DNA of 64,000 nucleotides from NCBI GenBank assembly GCA_034509735.1, contig JACGWO010000003.1, forward strand, positions 36,044,466 through 36,108,465, read 5' to 3'. Below the pieces are notes generated by a model that saw nothing but the letters and a program-made list of their open reading frames with translations, was not told where the DNA came from and searched no databases. Shown here one piece after another: positions 34,790 to 46,012 of the stretch (position 1 is its first letter; every line of letters starts with the position of its first letter). Source of the DNA: Sesamum alatum (taxonomy: Eukaryota > Streptophyta > Magnoliopsida > Lamiales > Pedaliaceae). Both the position numbers and the translations under genes were made by a program.

Positions 34790-35230
34790 ATATGTGATCT
34801 CTTGAAGGTCACCAGTTATGATCTCCAAGCGGTCTCCCAGATAGAACGTGGTATCTGAGAAGAGAAAACACGTCAGGTTAGTGAGGATTGTCCCCGACAA
34901 AGACCCCCCGATACTTAAGTCAGTCCAAGTCGAGATGATAGATATGCGATTTGGAGAAGTTAATGCAGTAGCATGTAATAGACGAGCCTTACCATAAATG
35001 TGGTGTAACGGGAGTATTTATAGGGCAAAGTGGTGTAATGGGAGTATTTATAGGGCAAAGTGTGCCCACTTGCTTGGTCCACGTGACTTCATCTCAAGGT
35101 CCGGACTGTCATAATCCATGGTCCAAATTTCAAGTTGTTAGGACGAGTCAGAATCCGGATCGCCGGGCCGGATCACAAGACCCAACTCTGCGGGTTTAAC
35201 ATTGGAGTCTGGGATGGTGATTTGAGCCTA
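34790..35230 (-). mobile_element. LTR relic with duplicated TATA box
   Basis: Read on the minus strand it shows promoter-like CTATAAATAC, a leader, then TGACTTAAGTATCGGGGGGTC (plus coordinates 34902-34922) and a GGGGACAATCC stretch. This U3-R-U5-like layout recurs at 56640-57010 and, on the plus strand, at 60430-60790. No gag or pol sequence adjoins it, so it is a solo or decayed LTR. Confidence 0.55.
35001..35060. repeat. 30-bp tandem duplication containing a TATA box
   Basis: Two adjacent 30-bp copies (35001-35030 and 35031-35060) differ at one base (C at 35009, T at 35039). Each holds GTATTTATAG, i.e. CTATAAATAC on the minus strand, so the putative LTR TATA box is duplicated. Confidence 0.9.
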
Positions 35231-35369
35231 TTTTCAAAATAATTAGGCTTGGTACTCATAATTTACCCCTATTAGAAGCTAAAATTGATAGTTGATACAC
35301 TATTTATTTTAATAAAAATGATGCGTTACGTCAATTGATACATACATTAACTGACGACGAAAATTACTT

Positions 35370-35665
35370 CTTTTTTTTTTGAGTTGGAAGCGATGAATTT
35401 TATTAATTGAAATAAAACGATTACAATCAGTCTTGTCAGTATCAATATTGGACAGAGACAATTACAAAAATCATATGATAATATCGCAAACTAACATCTT
35501 GCTATTACAGCAACAAATAAACCTATTATACAATAGAAATAATATCACAAATAAACCTACTATACAGTAGAAACAAATCATCCCATGTAGGAGATTCGAA
35601 CCCATAACCTCTAGGATCACAGAGCCTTCGTTTTGCCAACTGAATTAGATGTCATTGGCGACAAA
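35370..35665 (-). mobile_element. SINE family A, full-length copy on the minus strand
   Basis: On the minus strand the head has TAATTCAGTTGGCAAAAC (A box region) and GGGTTCGAATC (B box). The body is of family A, with an internal partial duplication of about 35 bp, and it ends AATAAAATTCATCGCTTCC plus poly-A (poly-T at 35371-35380). Flanks share GAAAATTACTT at 35359-35369 and 35666-35676, an 11-bp target-site duplication. Confidence 0.8.
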
Positions 35666-35847
35666 GAAAATTACTTGCCGACTAATATTTTACTCTAAAT
35701 AATGTAAAACTTAATTTATTATTGTTCAATCCCATTCCCACAATTCTTGGATAAGATTTTGGTAGCATAAACAGGAATAGCCTCACCCCAGCAGCCAAAC
35801 GAATTTAAGGAGGTGCAGCAATTTTCCACTAACATCCAAACACAACC

Positions 35848-35850
<3 letters not shown>

Positions 35851-35896
<46 letters not shown>
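35851..35896. repeat. (GA)23 microsatellite
   Basis: An uninterrupted GA tract, followed about 70 bp later by a short second GAGAGA run. It precedes a GC-richer island at 35980-36105 in which I could not assign a gene. Confidence 0.9.
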
Positions 35897-35898
<2 letters not shown>

Positions 35899-36116
35899 AG
35901 AGGATTCAGATTCGATCAGATTCTGGAAAAGTTAATCAATGATCTGATGGCTTGTGATTGAAGGGAAGATGGGGAGAGAGAGAGAGAGAAAGTTGCATCC
36001 ATGCACGTCTCTTATCTGGTGCACGGGTGGCCCATAATGCAAGCTGATCAGGTGCTGCACCCCCTTCCCCTGACGTCCCCTCACCTACAGGCTACAATCC
36101 TTTTATTCTTATGTTA

Positions 36117-36570
36117 ATACTATTCAAAAAATTGCATTTTATGTTTCATAATTTATATTATTTATGATTTTAATTCTATTAATTTTTAACGTAGCAATTT
36201 TGGTTCCATAAATTCACAAATATTGCAATTTTAATCCCATTAACAAAATTCATTAAAATTTTAACGAAAGACGCACGTGCATGGCACGTACTCCGTTAAG
36301 TCCATAAGTCACATCGAATGAAACGTTGCAATTTTAGTCCCATAAGTTCACAAACGTTGTAATTTTAGTCTCATAAGTTCACAAACGTTGTAATTTTAAT
36401 CTCATGCACGTGGTCCTTCCGTTAAAATTTTAATAGATTTCGTCAATAGGACTAAATTTGTAACGTTTGTGGACTTATCGGACTAAAATTGCTACGTCAA
36501 AAATTTATGGGACCAAAATCACAAACAATATAAGTTATGGGACGTAAAATGCAATTTTTTCTAATAGTAC
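36117..36570. mobile_element. Foldback element with long inverted arms
   Basis: Left end ATACTATTCAAAAAATTGCA and right end (reverse complement) GTACTATTAGAAAAAATTGCA. Arms of about 130-150 bp match throughout, including ACGTAGCAATTTT and CACAAA-GTTG-type segments. The left-central part also carries direct 32-bp repeats of the type AATTTTAGTCYCATAAGTTC at about 36333-36400. Non-coding. Confidence 0.7.
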
Positions 36571-36883
36571 TCATATAAATTATTAGTTTTTACATTAAAT
36601 ATGACATCATTATTATATATCAATGTAATTATTTACAGTTTATTTCAGTACAAATTTACATCGTTAGACATCGAATTTTTCATAAATGTGCTTGCCCTAT
36701 TCTATCCCTATACTGTGATGTACGCTTCTAATAATTAACATTTCAATTATGATTAAATTTTGTGCTACACTAATTAAGTTGATTTGGTTATAAATTAATT
36801 TTGACTTTCGTAAAATTTGTGTTCGGTTGCATTTAATTATACATACATGTGACTAAAATATAGGTAGAGCATAGGTAGGACTA

Positions 36884-37199
36884 AAGTCATTTTTTTCCTA
36901 TAATTATACCACTTTATCATTTTTAGTCTTTTTATCTTTTTAAAGTTTCAAAAAAGTTTTGTAACTTTTTAATTGTCATGATTTTGGTCCTCCTTCAACT
37001 GGAATTTCTTCAACGTCGTCAGAAATATTTGAAATTTGGGCCGCCACGTCAGATATTTCTGGTAATTTTGGAAAAATTCTGGTGAAAAGAGGACTAAAAT
37101 CGTGACAATTAAAAAGCTACAAGACCTTTTGAAACTCTAGACCGATAAAGGACTAAAAACGAGAATAGGGTATAGTTACATGACCAAAAATACCTTTTA
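36884..37199. mobile_element. Foldback element with about 110-bp inverted arms
   Basis: The left arm (AAGTCATTTTTTTCCTATAA ... TTAATTGTCATGATTTTGGTCC) pairs with the right arm (GGACTAAAATCGTGACAATTAA ... CATGACCAAAAATACC). Short unique centre, no coding capacity. Confidence 0.65.
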
Positions 37200-38269
37200 A
37201 GCCGTATAAGTATATACACAATATCTTTAGTGGCCGTTTTGCAGGATTAAATGCTGCATTTTTAAAAAAAAAGAAATATCATTGAAAGAAATACTACATT
37301 TAATTATAGTTAATTACCATAGTTAAAATTAATTAATAATATTTTGCAAATTTTAGAAATTATATTTTGTTAGAGACTTATAAGCCCCCTTTGACAAAAT
37401 CCTCTCAGGTATTTCGAAAATTCTAATTAAATTATTAAGTATATATTTTTTTTAATAAAAGATATTATAATAAACTTATAAACTCACTCAAACAGCCTGA
37501 GTGTTAAAGCTATCAGCAGTGTGATGCATTCTTACCCAATAACATTAATATAAAATAACAATCCATTTTATGGGTCTCTAATTTGTTGAAGTTATAATTA
37601 ATCTCTTTTGATTTAAACTTGAAAAGATTTATGTCATTTTAGATTAAGTATAGGGTCAAAAGGGGGAATTGATTAGTGGTTAGAAAACATGTAGGACCTA
37701 TTTACCTTTAAATATTATATTTAGTTGATCATAATTGTGTGCTAATGTTGTCCTATCGTGGTATCATGGGAGTGAGTTGTCACCTTAATCATTGTACTTA
37801 AGAACTAATTTGATTTTTAAGTTGTCATGGAACCTAAGTGGATGTCCTTTCCTTTGGAAAAACTATCAATTTTGAATCACCAAAGTCGAGTAAAGCTGGA
37901 CACGTGTCGACTACTAACGGGCTATTTTTTTTTTAAATTAATTTTTATTCTGTGTGGTTTTTATTTAATTTCTGTGCTCACGATAAATAAAAGTTAAAAG
38001 TAAAAAAATCAAGAAACCCCCAAGTCTTGAGGAAACTGTATGATAGTACTACAAGAATTTGTGTATTTTTATCTGAGTCGGATCGATATAGTGATATCAT
38101 ACTTAATTTGAGTCGTAATGTATTCATTAATCATATAGACGGAGCTTAATGCTATAAGACATATAATTGAAGTGACTAGCTCACTTAGACCACTATTGTA
38201 AATGTTCAATAAGTCCAATTTTTAGGTACGACTCGTTAAACAACTCTATATTTTTTGCTTGAAAAGACC

Positions 38270-38470
38270 ATTTTTAAACTTTAATTGAGTTCATTACACT
38301 ATTCCTTATATACAAATATTAAAGTCGAATTAGTTACGATAATAATTTTAAAAAGCATAAATAAAAAAAACTAAACAATTATTGTAATATTAAATATATA
38401 CCAATATTTATGGATTCGAACCCTCAATCTTTTTATTGTAAAGTCTCAATTTTACTTCTTGAGTAAAATC
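38270..38470 (-). mobile_element. SINE family B, copy 3 (minus strand)
   Basis: On the minus strand: AAAATTGAGACTTTACAATA, then AAAGATTGAGGGTTCGAATCC (B box) and TATATTTAATATTACAATAA followed by a T run, matching the head and T-run order of the 55775 copy. The 5' and 3' limits are approximate. Confidence 0.5.
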
Positions 38471-39703
38471 TCATAACAAAAAAGAAAAAAAAAAGAAACA
38501 TTTAAAATATGTTCATGGAGTTGGCATCATTTTTTTAAAAAAAATAAATTATTAATTAAAAACTCAAACAAATTGGCTATAATTGAATTTTGTATTATAA
38601 TCCAAAATAATTTAAGCTTTGCTTATTTTCTAGATGGATAAAATTTCCAAGAAGCCCATATGAAATTTGAGCCTTGTGCATCTTGACGGATTGATCCAAA
38701 ATAAAATACAAGATTATTCTTTTATGTTAGAAAACCGATCCAACAAAAAGTCTTTATTGTTCAAGCCCATCTGGAGTGAATTGTACGTAACTCAAAGCCC
38801 CACGTCATGCGGAGCCTCCAAGACACAATAACGATACACTAAATCCAAGCTCTCAAATCCAAAGTTCTTTGCCACAACGAAGTGCTACAACTATGAAGTA
38901 ACTACGATTTTTTTGTCATCAAATACTCAAAGTCTTGATATCATATTTATAAGTAACCCGTAATTTACTCCCACACGTTTGGAGTCGATTAAGCATCAAC
39001 ATTTAAGAACAAATTTCCTTCCAGTTCGGAGAGATGAATTAGAGGACAATATTCATCATCAAATATCACAAAATTAAATTTATAATAAAATCTATTTTTT
39101 CATATTTTCCTAGTACTGTAATTATTTTTGCAAACTCAAAATTTGTGTGAACATATAAATTGAAATTCTAATGTGATTATTTAAAAGCTTCACAATGATA
39201 TTAAATTAGGTAGATATTTTGATACAACAATATAATTAATTTCTTCGTAAATAAAGAAAAAGAAAAAAGAGGAAAAAGGACGAACTCTGAGTAGTGTAGT
39301 TGTGAAAGTTAAAAAATGAGACATGGATAGAAGCAAACATGTGCAAGAATTTTCCCAAAGTGTCGATTTTGGGCCACTAAACAGTCGGCTCAGTCTTGCA
39401 GACATATAAAAGCATGAAAAGCTAATAGGGCTCCGTCTACAGATCTTACACTCTCAAGTTTAAGTGGGCCAAACCCAGAGTAGGAAATGTATCGCGTAAA
39501 AAAGCAAAAAGAGTCGTGTATTTTATTTTTATTGTACGAAAATCAGCTATTGAAACACACTCCATGTATTTGTATATTTTAATTTTTTATTATATAAAAC
39601 TAATAAAACCAAATAACTAATATGAATAGAACTATTTAATAGAAAAAAGATGATTGTTATGGAAGAAATAAGTACAATTATTTTTTGAAGGGGGAATAAA
39701 ATT

Positions 39704-40345
39704 TTATTCAACAATCGAAACTAAATCAGCATAACAAGCTGCTATTACAATGGGAGGTAGCAACTCCGTAGGCCCATGCAATTTAGCATGTTGTGCAAGA
39801 GAGTGGGCAACCTTATTTCCCACACGTTTAACATGTGAAAAGACACAGTCCTGAATACTAAGATGAATATTATCAATCTCAATAAGAGTAGGGCTGATGA
39901 TTGAGAGGTCCCTATCAGAAGCCTGAAGTTGTTTGAAGATAGTCCAAGTATCACCTTCCAAGTCCACATGATTTCATCCCAGTCGTTGGGTGAGCTCCGC
40001 AGTTGATTGGGCGGCCAAAGCCTCAGCATGTAAAGCGTTCGTCGATCTCGTGAAGAAACTAGCCAACCAATCCACACACTCGCCCTCGCAATTTCGAGCC
40101 ACAACCCCAACACCGATGCCATTTCGGTCCTTCGACACTGCACCATCGGAATTCAATTTAATTTTGCCGGAAAAAGGCTTATTCCAGCTGGTCACCATGA
40201 TCGGGGAAGCCACTTGTTCCTGGCCCAGGTTGGCATCTTTGAACGCAGCAAAATGCCGTCGTGCATTCTGCATCAGAACCAACGACTCCTCCTGTGTTTC
40301 GTCCATGAGCTTTGAATTCCGAAAATTCCATATACTCCAGCACAC
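39704..40345 (-). pseudogene. LINE RNase H domain remnant
   Basis: One frame with a single internal TGA (at 39974-39976). Visible features are LNSDGAV with the first catalytic Asp, GIGVGVVARNCEGE, HAEALAA with the catalytic Glu, and GNKVAHSLAQHA near the end. This is the plant RVT_3-type RNase H that follows the RT in such LINEs. The stop codon would remove about the last 90 residues. Confidence 0.85.
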
Positions 40346-40427
40346 AAACAGAAACCAGTTAAACTGTTAGTTATCTAATCCCTCTCGGACGTCCCGCATC
40401 CAACCTTCACGGAGTGATGCCATCGCT

Positions 40428-40908
40428 CTAGTAAGTTCCAGGGTAAATAGGAGAGTGCCTAAAAAAGACGGGAAGAAGGACAGTGAAGTTGGACCTGTGC
40501 GGGATCCTCGCCCTTATGGGCACACCTGGGGCAAAAAGGATTGATAGGGACCCGACGCTTAGCCAGATTATCCGTCGTCGGGATGACATTCTCACATAGT
40601 TTCCAAGCCAATAGTTGAACTTTGTGTGGAACCTGAGATAGCTAAATGAAATCCCAGCTATGTTTATCTGAATAGGTGTTGCAGCTGCCTTCATCGAAAC
40701 CAACTAGAGTTTTCGCCGAGTTATATCCCGATCGAACCGAGTATTTACCACTTTTCGAGAGATTCCAAACAAGACTGTCATCACAGCCCCGTCCCAAGGG
40801 AATGGACAAAATGAAATTTGTATCCACCGGCCAGAAGATCTCCCACACTAAGCCTTCTTTCCAGCTTCTGTCCTCCTTCTCAATCAGACAGTCCACTCTC
40901 GCGTTCAC
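40428..40908 (-). pseudogene. LINE zinc-binding (zf-RVT) region remnant
   Basis: Two overlapping frames carry parts of the domain: DDSLVWNLSKSGKYSVRSGY in one (40908-40642) and, in the shifted continuation, LLAWKL-like and CPRCAHKGED sequence of the Cys-rich knuckle. A frameshift near 40650-40700 separates them. This domain normally lies between RT and RNase H in plant LINEs. Confidence 0.75.
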
Positions 40909-41044
40909 TTCAAGAAAAAGAGGGGACCTTGAACGTATTCTCCCTCGGGATCCACTTATTAAGCGAAATCTAGATATTCTTCCCGTTGCCCACCCTCCAT
41001 CTTGTACCCCGTTCTAGCAGGTTCCGAGAGGCAAGGATACTCTG

Positions 41045-42530
41045 TCAGGAAAATGATGCATTCGATGTTTTCTTAGCATCAGAAAAGGAGGAATTTGAAA
41101 AATATCTTGCTTTGAGAACCCGACTGAACAGACACTGAGGTTGTGAGATGAGCCGCCAGGCCTGTTTCGCCAAGAGTGCAGAATTAAAGCACTTGAGATC
41201 TCTCAGCCCCAAGCCATCTCGCCGCTTTTGTCGGCACAGTTTGTCCCAAACGATCCGATGTATTTTGCTATGACCCCCACTGCTCCACCAGAAATTCGAT
41301 ATGATCGTCTTGATTGTGTTGAGGAGAGTGTCCGACAAACGAAAACATGACCGTATACTTAAGAATGGCCTGCAAAACTGATTTGACAAGAGTAGTACGT
41401 CCTACCTTCGAGAGAAAACGCTCCTTCCATCTCGCCGTCTTCCTCCAAATTTTATCTCGGACTTTCTCAAAAGCCTTTTTTTTTTTATTTTCCATTGTGG
41501 TCGGCAGCCCAAGGTAAGTGGCCTGATTATCCTCAATTCTGATTTGCATAAAATCTGCCAATTCCTCCCTAACAACAGTAGGTGTATTTTTGCTGAAACA
41601 TAGGCAGGATTTGTCTTTGTTGATAAACTAACCCGAAGCTAATTCATATTTCCCAAGCACCTCCTTAATACCATTGAAAGTCTCTATGGAAGCATCACTG
41701 TAAATGGTCGTATTGTCCGCAAAGAGAATGTGACTTACTCGGGGAGCCTCCCTAGCCACTGAAATGCCTTTAAGGACACCCTTGCTCTCGTAAGATCGCA
41801 TCATGTGACTAAAAGCCTCTGCACAGAAAATGAATAAATAGGGTGATAGGGGATCGCCTTGGCGAATCCCCATTTCCGGAACAACGTGACTAAAAATTTC
41901 ACTATTAAGTACGAAAGAAAAGAAAACCGATGAGACACAAACAAGGACAAGATGACCAAACCTCTCATTGAAGCCAAGCTTTTCGAGCATTCCCTTCAAG
42001 AAGGACCATTCAACACGATCATACGCTTTACTCATATCGAGTTTAAGTGCAGCCAGATGTTTCTTTCCCCTCCGTTTATTTTTCAGAAAGTGATTAACCT
42101 CGAAATCCATAAGGATATTATCGGAGATGAGTCTGCCTAGGACAAAAGCTGACTGTGTTTCAAAGACAATAGAGTTTAACAACGGTTTTAGCCTGTTAGC
42201 CAAAGTCTTATACGCAAGTTTGTAAATGACGTCACAGAGACTAATGGGACGGAATTGGCTAATCCTATCAGGCCTATCACATTTTGGAATAAGGACGATA
42301 TGCGTAGAATTGAATTTTGTCAACATCACTCCATTATTCAAGAGATTAAGAACAGTAGTAATAACAGAGTTACCAATGATGTGCCAGTATTTCTGATAGA
42401 AGAGAGCAGGCATACCGTCCGGCCCCGAGGACCTCTCAGGGTGCATTTGTTTAAGTGCTCGCGTGACTTCCTCGACGGTGAACGTTTGGGTGAGGGTTTG
42501 GTTTATCTGATCATCAATTCTTGGCTCCAC
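41045..42530 (-). pseudogene. LINE reverse transcriptase remnant
   Basis: The 42530-41628 frame holds the RT palm: GPDGMPALFYQKYW, FRPISLCDVIYKLAYKTLANRL, QSAFVLGRLISDNIL, LKLDMSKAYDRVEW with the catalytic Asp, GIRQGDPLSPYLF, and HILFADN in place of the usual FADD. A TAG at 41628-41630 ends this frame, but the same frame continues after it (INKDKSCLCFSKN ... ATYLGLPTTM) to about 41365, where a frameshift moves the thumb region (NFWWSSGG ... GLRDLKCFNSALLAKQAWRL) into another frame down to 41045. It is inactive as it stands. Confidence 0.92.
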
Positions 42531-43141
42531 ATGTTCAAGAACAACATTAATATGAGATTCCCTTGGGCCGAGAAGAACAAAACAGATTCTGATAATAGCC
42601 TTCGATAGCCTTCTGGATATCCTCTTTTTCTATTAGTAAAATCCCATTTTCATCACAGAGCTTCGTGATCTCATTTTTCTTCTTCCGGCTAGAGGCTCTC
42701 AAAGCCAATCCAATTTGCCTCTCTGTCTCCAAACACGCTCCTCATCTTCTTTAATACTTTCTAATTCATGACGGAGTCGTTCTTGTTCTCTTTTACTATC
42801 CTGTGTGACGGGGCCTCGCCTAATAGTCCGAAGTTGTTCCTCCACCCTCCTCAACCTTTTCCTACACCTCTCAATATTCCGCCACACTTGTTCGTCCTAA
42901 GTGCCCTTAGTAGCCGTTAACCGCGAGTCCTCAATAATCTTTGTACACTCATCATATTTAACCCAAAAAGCCTCAAATCTTTGGTTTATGGCCTGAGGAC
43001 CTGACGCCCGCCTCTTTCCTTGTTTTCAACTCGAGGAGGATTGGAAGATGATCCTAGTGGGACGATGCCAGATGTCGAACAAATGCGTCTGGGAATTTTT
43101 AGCTCCATGTAATGGTGTCTCATGCTCGATCGAGGCGCTCC

Positions 43142-43720
43142 CTAACTGTATGTGGGGCGATACGATTGTTTGACCACATAAAACGGATCTCCGACATAAC
43201 CTAAATCCTGTAAACCGCATTCGACTAGTGTCTGTCGGAAGTCCCAAAGCTGCCAGTATGGTGTCGGTCGAGTTCCCTCATTCTCTCGGTTGTCAAGAAT
43301 CTCATTAAAGTCCCCAATACATACCCGTGGTAGCATGGAGTTCTCCCTCAATTTTCTAAGTAAATTCCAGAAAATCTTTCGGCGTTGCCCCTCAGGTTCC
43401 CCGTAGACCCCAATAATCCGCCAAGCCGTCGGACAACCAGGACTGAGAAGTTGGGCATCGATATGGTTTCGAGAGAAGCTTCTAATAGTAACCTTGAGAT
43501 CCTTTTTCCACAGTAAGGCAATACCCCCAGACTGACATATCGAATCTACTCCAAAGCCAAACAAGTCGAATTTCATCTTCAACGAATTAATGAACCGATT
43601 TTTGCATCTAGTTTCCGAGAGGAAAACTAGCGAGGGCTGGTGAGCTCGCATGAAGATCTCGAGCTCGCGAACTATCCAGGGACCCCTCAATCCCTGGCAG
43701 TTCCACGCTAGGCAACTCAT
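43142..43720 (-). pseudogene. LINE AP-type endonuclease remnant
   Basis: The frame starts MSCLAWNCQGLRGPW and contains LVFLSETRC with the catalytic Glu and CIGDFNEIL with the catalytic Asp/Asn, then WQLWDFRQTLVECGLQDLGYVGDPF. The frame is lost shortly after GDPF, before the final catalytic His region. It is the N-terminal half of LINE ORF2. Confidence 0.92.
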
Positions 43721-44019
43721 AACAATCGGTGGGACTGCATAGCAGTCTCCGCCGTTACTGAAGCTTTACTACCGATGTAGTGTTTCTCTTTTTTGGCCCT
43801 GCTGTTCTATCCAAAAGTTCCTGGATTGCAAAAGGATCCGATGATTGCCGTTTGCTCCCAACTGAGATAACCTTCCTGTTTTCCTTCTGTTTACGTCAAG
43901 TATTCTTGGATGAGAAAGTGGCCATAGGGTAGTTATTTACGAATAAGTATAATTAATTACGAATATTTTGAGCAATCCATATATAGTTAACGATGGTAGT
44001 TATTTTACAATAATTTTCT

Positions 44020-44420
44020 TTTAACATATAGTGTTGATGAGAACCAAAGGGTGTTCGTATAGACACGTTCAACTTGGGGGTTTGGGCCTAGTCTTTTTTT
44101 TAAATCATGAGAAGGAGACCTGTAAATAAATGTTAGAACTTCGATACTCAAGTGGTAAACGAAAATAAAAATCAAAATTAAAGTTAAAAAGACGTAATAT
44201 AGAGTAATAAATTTAGTGCCACAATATTTGTGCAATAGTGTTTCTATGAATGAATATTGAAAAAATGTTACCCTTTACCAGGGGGAAGAGGCCCCTTTTT
44301 ATAGCCCTCGCCCCTACCAGTTAAGGGAGCCCGGTCCCCTTGAAATTCGGGGAAGAGGCCGTTGTCGAATTGTCTTGTTCCCTAGGCTTGGACTCTTTCT
44401 TGGGCTTTGTGCACTTTTGG
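44020..44420 (-). mobile_element. LTR-like relic with TATA box
   Basis: On the minus strand a GC-rich segment holds GGGCTATAAAAAGGGGCCTC (about 44290-44309), followed by TTCATAGAAACACTATTGCAC, a layout like an LTR promoter and leader. It lies next to the 5' end of the LINE. It has no coding sequence and the family is uncertain. Confidence 0.4.
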
Positions 44421-45904
44421 ATCATCATTCAAGTATAAATATACATAACGGAACTATGCTTCCAACATGTGTTGATCATCCAACCAACATTATATTTTCT
44501 TAAGAATATGATAGTTTTTTTTTTTTCTTTATCAAAATTGAGGAAAGTTAAAATTACAATTTAAGATATGGATACAACAATATAATCCCCGCTAATAAAT
44601 TCTTTCTTCTTCTTCTTCTTTGGCCAAAAATCCCTTTTCTAAGTGCAAACGAGGGGGTTTATATAATATCTCTATATTAAATGTGTAGAGTGTGGATTAT
44701 CGTTCTTGTCCCATTCTCTTATTATTCCGTTGTTTTTGTCCACATATTCAAGGGATATATGGGAAACTTTTGATCGTGAATAAAATAATGTTATGATTTG
44801 TTTTAGAAGGATCAATTTTTTTCTCTAATTTTCCCTCAAGATTGAAACCCGGCCTATCTTTTACAAAAATAAGATATTTCATTGAACCAATCACATATTC
44901 TGATGTAATTTAATGTCACATTATATTAAAAATTGAGATAAAAGTAACCGATCAAAACCTCAAATTCTCGTCCAACATCAGATGTTGAATCAAATTAAGG
45001 TTATGGACCCAAAATGCTAGAAAATGAAATCCAAATTAAAGTGAATTAAGAAGTAGATATGAAAAATAATTAAGGTAAATTCGTGGGAGAGGAAGTGGAG
45101 GTAGATAGATAATTTCCTTTACAGCCAATGTCTTTGAGGATCCCAAGAATGCCCTTATTGTGTTCCCTTGGTGTGTGCCACAACCCATGAACTTAGCAAA
45201 TCAGTCGTTTTCCTCCCTACGTTGCGGAATTAAAATGCACAAACAAAATTAATGGTAAATTACAGTTACTTCTTTTAAAATTTGTATAATTATAAATATT
45301 TCTTGTTGTTTGAAAAATCATAAATGCTCTCGTCAAATAAAAAATAATTATGTAGTCTTTGAGCGTTAAGGTGGAAATTATTATTTTTCCTTTGCTGATT
45401 TTTTTTTTTTTTAAAAAAAAAAAAGAATATATGAGGATGAGCAAAGTAAATAATCCATAGAATATATTAGTCCATAAGAATATTTTAGAAGATTAAAAAG
45501 AAATATATAGAATTATAATTTATAATCTAAGAGGACAGTTTGGTCAATTCACTATAAAAATTGAATACATATTTAATGAAAACTGATGAAATGGGTTCAT
45601 GGTTAGGTGGATGTTAATTTAAAATTGATGGGTTACTTTTTCGGAATAAGATTGTTTTGTTTGGGAAATACTTTCAGCAAAATTTATACTATTATAAAGA
45701 GAGGGGTTTTATAGATAAAAAAATGATAGTTTTTATACCATTACATCAAATTATTATAATATCAAAAATGCCCTTCACCTTCCCAACTCTCATAATTGAA
45801 TTAACTCTTGAATTATGTTCCTTTAAAAAATTAATTCCATGCAATTACATGTACTCAAAAATTAAATTTACTCCCATTTGTTTAGTTTTATTGTCAATTG
45901 AAAT

Positions 45905-46012
45905 AAAAATAACATATTATTAATTGTATTGCATGTATAAAATCAATAAATATAAATAACATATTATTAATTGTATTGCATGTATAAAAATAACATATTA
46001 TTAATTGTATTA
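45905..46012 (+). repeat. Imperfect short tandem repeat
   Basis: ATAACATATTATTAATTGTA occurs three times (starting about 45909, 45957 and 45990), the first two copies continuing TTGCATGTATAAA. Unequal spacing suggests replication slippage. Confidence 0.6.

Larger units (their letters stand above)
30908..39666. other. Gene-poor repeat region right of PTL
   Basis: The first about 700 bases are the PTL promoter side. No host gene is recognised afterwards. Contents are foldback elements (32708, 36117, 36884), an LTR relic (34790), SINEs (35370, 38270), a GA tract (35851), a GC-richer island at 35980-36105 and AT-rich filler. Confidence 0.5.
39681..43941 (-). mobile_element. 5'-truncated L1-type LINE with RNase H domain
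   Basis: The element reads on the minus strand: AP-endonuclease remnant (43720-43142), reverse transcriptase (42530-41628 continuing to about 41045), zf-RVT zinc-binding region (about 40908-40428), RNase H (40345-39704), and a terminal run of six A next to the flank. A 14-bp target-site duplication with one mismatch flanks it: AATAAGTACAATTA (39667-39680) and AATAAGTATAATTA (43942-43955). At 4.26 kb it lacks ORF1 and only about 220 bp precede the endonuclease, consistent with 5' truncation during target-primed insertion. The coding region is broken by several frameshifts and in-frame stops. RNase H at the C-terminus of ORF2 is typical of one plant L1 lineage. Confidence 0.93.
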
